From: an uncultured Bacilli bacterium
GTDB taxonomy: Bacteria > Bacillota_I > Bacilli_A > RF39 > UBA660
Assembly (NCBI GenBank): GCA_934149465.1
Contig: CAKPEZ010000001.1
Coordinates: 124,001 to 188,000 of the forward strand
Direction: 5' to 3'
Length of the DNA: 64,000 nt
The number at the start of each line of letters is the position of its first letter. Position 1 is the first letter of the stretch. A program made the translations under genes and the position numbers. Under the pieces are notes generated by a model. The model was not told the DNA's origin, did no database searches, and saw only the letters and a program-made list of their open reading frames with translations. Shown piece by piece: positions 62,701 through 64,000 of this stretch.

Positions 62701-62740
62701 ATGACTTCCTTTCCTATTCTCCTATATAATTATAATAAAA

Positions 62741-62815
62741 TTTTATTAAAAAAGAAAGTACTTTTATATATTTTTATTAAAAAAGAAAGTACTTTTATAT
62801 ATTTTTATTAAAAAA
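62741..62815. repeat. 31-bp tandem repeats upstream of the surface-protein unit
   Basis: Two identical 31-bp units (62741-62771, 62772-62802; TTTTATTAAAAAAGAAAGTA...) and a third start of 13 bp (62803-62815). They lie between the surface-gene promoter and the terminator of the HipA-like gene. Confidence 0.9.
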
Positions 62816-62837
62816 ATCACTCAAAAACCCGAGTGAT
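62816..62837 (-). terminator. Terminator of the HipA-like gene
   Basis: 7-bp stem ATCACTC / GAGTGAT (8-nt loop) followed by seven T on the minus strand. Confidence 0.8.
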
Positions 62838-62847
62838 ATTATATATA

Positions 62848-64000
62848 TTATTTTTCTATTATATCTTTTAATTTATTAACTTGTCTATTCAAAATAACAC
62901 ATAGTCTATTTATTCTAGTATCAGAAAATTTTGTTAAATATTGATATTTATGTAATAAGTTATCAAACCATTCAGTAATTCCATCTAATTTTTGAATATC
63001 AATTCTTTTAATATTCTTTACTATTTTGATTATATCATCAAAAGGCATAACTTCATAAAACAAACGTCCTTCACCAGAAATATGTAGTTCTTCTTCATCA
63101 TAATACTCTATGTTAAGACTTTGCCCATTATCAAATATAGGCGCTATACTAAGCCACTTCAAAGTATTTACATCTCTTATAATTCCGAAGTTATTCAAAT
63201 GTCTATCTTCATTCATTATTAAATAATCTAATATAAACATATTTTCTAGCTGAATTCTAGCATCACTAATACCTTTATTTTCTAGTATTTCTATATATTC
63301 TTCATAGTCTTTAATATTACCATATCTATTCATATTATTTTCTATTTGATAACAAGTAATAAGCTCTGTATCTTTATTTATAAAACAAGGACATTTTGAT
63401 AAGACCATATCTTTATAAATAGTTAGAGTATATTCTACATGATTAAAACCAAGTCTATTACATATTTCACTTGCTAAAGCCTCATTAAAAGGTTGCAATA
63501 ATTCATTTCTATATCCGCCTTTTAATAAATATCTAGTTTCATTTTCTATAATCCAAGCTTTCTTTAGCATTCCACCAGTAGTATTATTAGGCGTCTTTAA
63601 TGCTTCTTTTGTTACTATAGTATTACTATTTTTAGAAAGAGAAGCTTCTAAAAATTCACTATAATCAAAATCATTATCAAAAAAGTTAATATTATCATAA
63701 ATAATATCTATATCATATGGTTTTATCCAATATTGATCTGATAATGATAATCCAAACGCTTTATCTAATAATTCACTAGGAGCACTTATATCTAATCTAT
63801 GTAAAAGGAAATCTAATTTATCACGCCATGCTGGAATACCACGTCCTTTAAACCATTCAGATAAATTAGTTCTAAAAGAAGTATCATTAATATTATCTTT
63901 ATTATAAATTTTTTCTAAAATATATGGCGCATAATTAATATTATAAACTTCATATATATAAGTAAATACCCCTGTTCCAGAATCATACTCAGCAGATAAT
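62848..64000 (-). CDS. HipA-like kinase domain protein, partial (N-terminus off window)
   Basis: The frame is open from the window edge (first full codon at 63999) to the stop at 62848, 383 codons; an internal ATG at 63570 is not the start since coding similarity continues upstream (FKGRGIPAWRDKL; NTTGGMLKKAWII). The kinase core shows NEDRHLNNFG (catalytic loop Asp and Asn) and PIFDNGQSL (metal-binding Asp). These are HipA-type Ser/Thr kinase signatures; HipA toxins phosphorylate GltX. No HipB antitoxin is visible; it may lie beyond the window. Could instead be a HipA-fold regulatory protein. Confidence 0.82.
   Translation of the reverse strand, partial: LSAEYDSGTGVFTYIYEVYNINYAPYILEKIYNKDNINDTSFRTNLSEWFKGRGIPAWRDKLDFLLHRLDISAPSELLDKAFGLSLSDQYWIKPYDIDIIYDNINFFDNDFDYSEFLEASLSKNSNTIVTKEALKTPNNTTGGMLKKAWIIENETRYLLKGGYRNELLQPFNEALASEICNRLGFNHVEYTLTIYKDMVLSKCPCFINKDTELITCYQIENNMNRYGNIKDYEEYIEILENKGISDARIQLENMFILDYLIMNEDRHLNNFGIIRDVNTLKWLSIAPIFDNGQSLNIEYYDEEELHISGEGRLFYEVMPFDDIIKIVKNIKRIDIQKLDGITEWFDNLLHKYQYLTKFSDTRINRLCVILNRQVNKLKDIIEK

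Noticed and set aside
62848..63570. A complete 240-residue gene starting at ATG 63570
   Set aside because: The frame stays open to the window edge with conserved HipA-like sequence, so this ATG is internal.
1..64000. CRISPR array, insertion sequence, prophage or rRNA
   Set aside because: No regularly spaced 25-40 bp repeats with spacers, no transposase, integrase, capsid or portal genes, and no rRNA sequence were seen.

Overview
The window is an AT-rich (about 30% GC by eye) chromosomal segment of an endospore-forming, Gram-positive, low-GC Bacillota. Endospore genes present are a SpoIIAA-like protein with sigma F, spoVAC-AD-AE, a GerM homologue and the small acid-soluble protein SspI. Other Bacillota traits are RNase HIII, a T-box leader upstream of leuS, the ymfF/ymfH peptidase pair, the rsmE-mtaB neighbourhood and AGGAGG-type ribosome binding sites. 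TGA is used as a stop and Trp is TGG, so the code is standard and this is not a Mycoplasma. The compact, mostly one-strand layout and the SipW-type surface proteins suggest an uncultured gut lineage of the Bacilli/Erysipelotrichia kind; that placement is inference.

Layout. 1-9 kb: end of a PASTA-like/polysaccharide deacetylase, T-box-controlled membrane protein plus leuS, a pseudopilin, thioredoxin, CvpA, RNase HIII, and a YtxH/DUF948 envelope cluster. 9-17 kb: sporulation block (sspI, a RodA/FtsW gene with an apparent AUA start, a camelysin-like protein, spoVAE-AD-AC, an XRE regulator, sigma F, a divergent SpoIIAA without SpoIIAB) and three unknown membrane proteins. 17-31 kb: housekeeping (topA, mtaB, rsmE, tRNA-Arg, gerM, rpmF, yceD, ymfH/ymfF, deoD, ftsK/spoIIIE). 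31-40 kb: a short division cluster (rsmH, ftsL-like, PASTA penicillin-binding protein), two plus-strand genes, rpsU, ruvA, ddl, obgE. 40-49 kb: small and surface proteins, a free-standing 16-residue peptide gene, fmt, a cysteine-rich pseudopilin beside a CPWC thioredoxin-fold protein, an NPQTG-type wall protein, VanZ, Nudix. 49-59 kb: tRNA-Thr, a HerA-like ATPase, lepB, rplS, tspO, gmk, a radical SAM gene, then a compact operon (ApbE, NusG-II, Gx transporter, FMN-binding lipoprotein) resembling the Listeria flavin-based electron transfer module, and a DUF4143 ATPase with 32-bp-spaced repeats over its promoter. 59-64 kb: a membrane HNH protein, three tandem SipW-type surface proteins with 31-bp tandem repeats upstream, and a partial HipA-like kinase.

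The strongest candidates for something new are: (a) the 99-bp GC-rich block near the C-terminus of the 540-residue surface protein, which has the composition and codon pattern of a diversity-generating retroelement variable region, with no reverse transcriptase in the window; (b) the stripped SpoIIA locus; (c) the 16-residue peptide unit with its own promoter and terminator; (d) the cysteine-rich pseudopilin next to a membrane thiol-redox protein; (e) the three 16-bp repeats at exact 32-bp spacing. No rRNA genes, CRISPR arrays, insertion sequences or prophage modules were seen.
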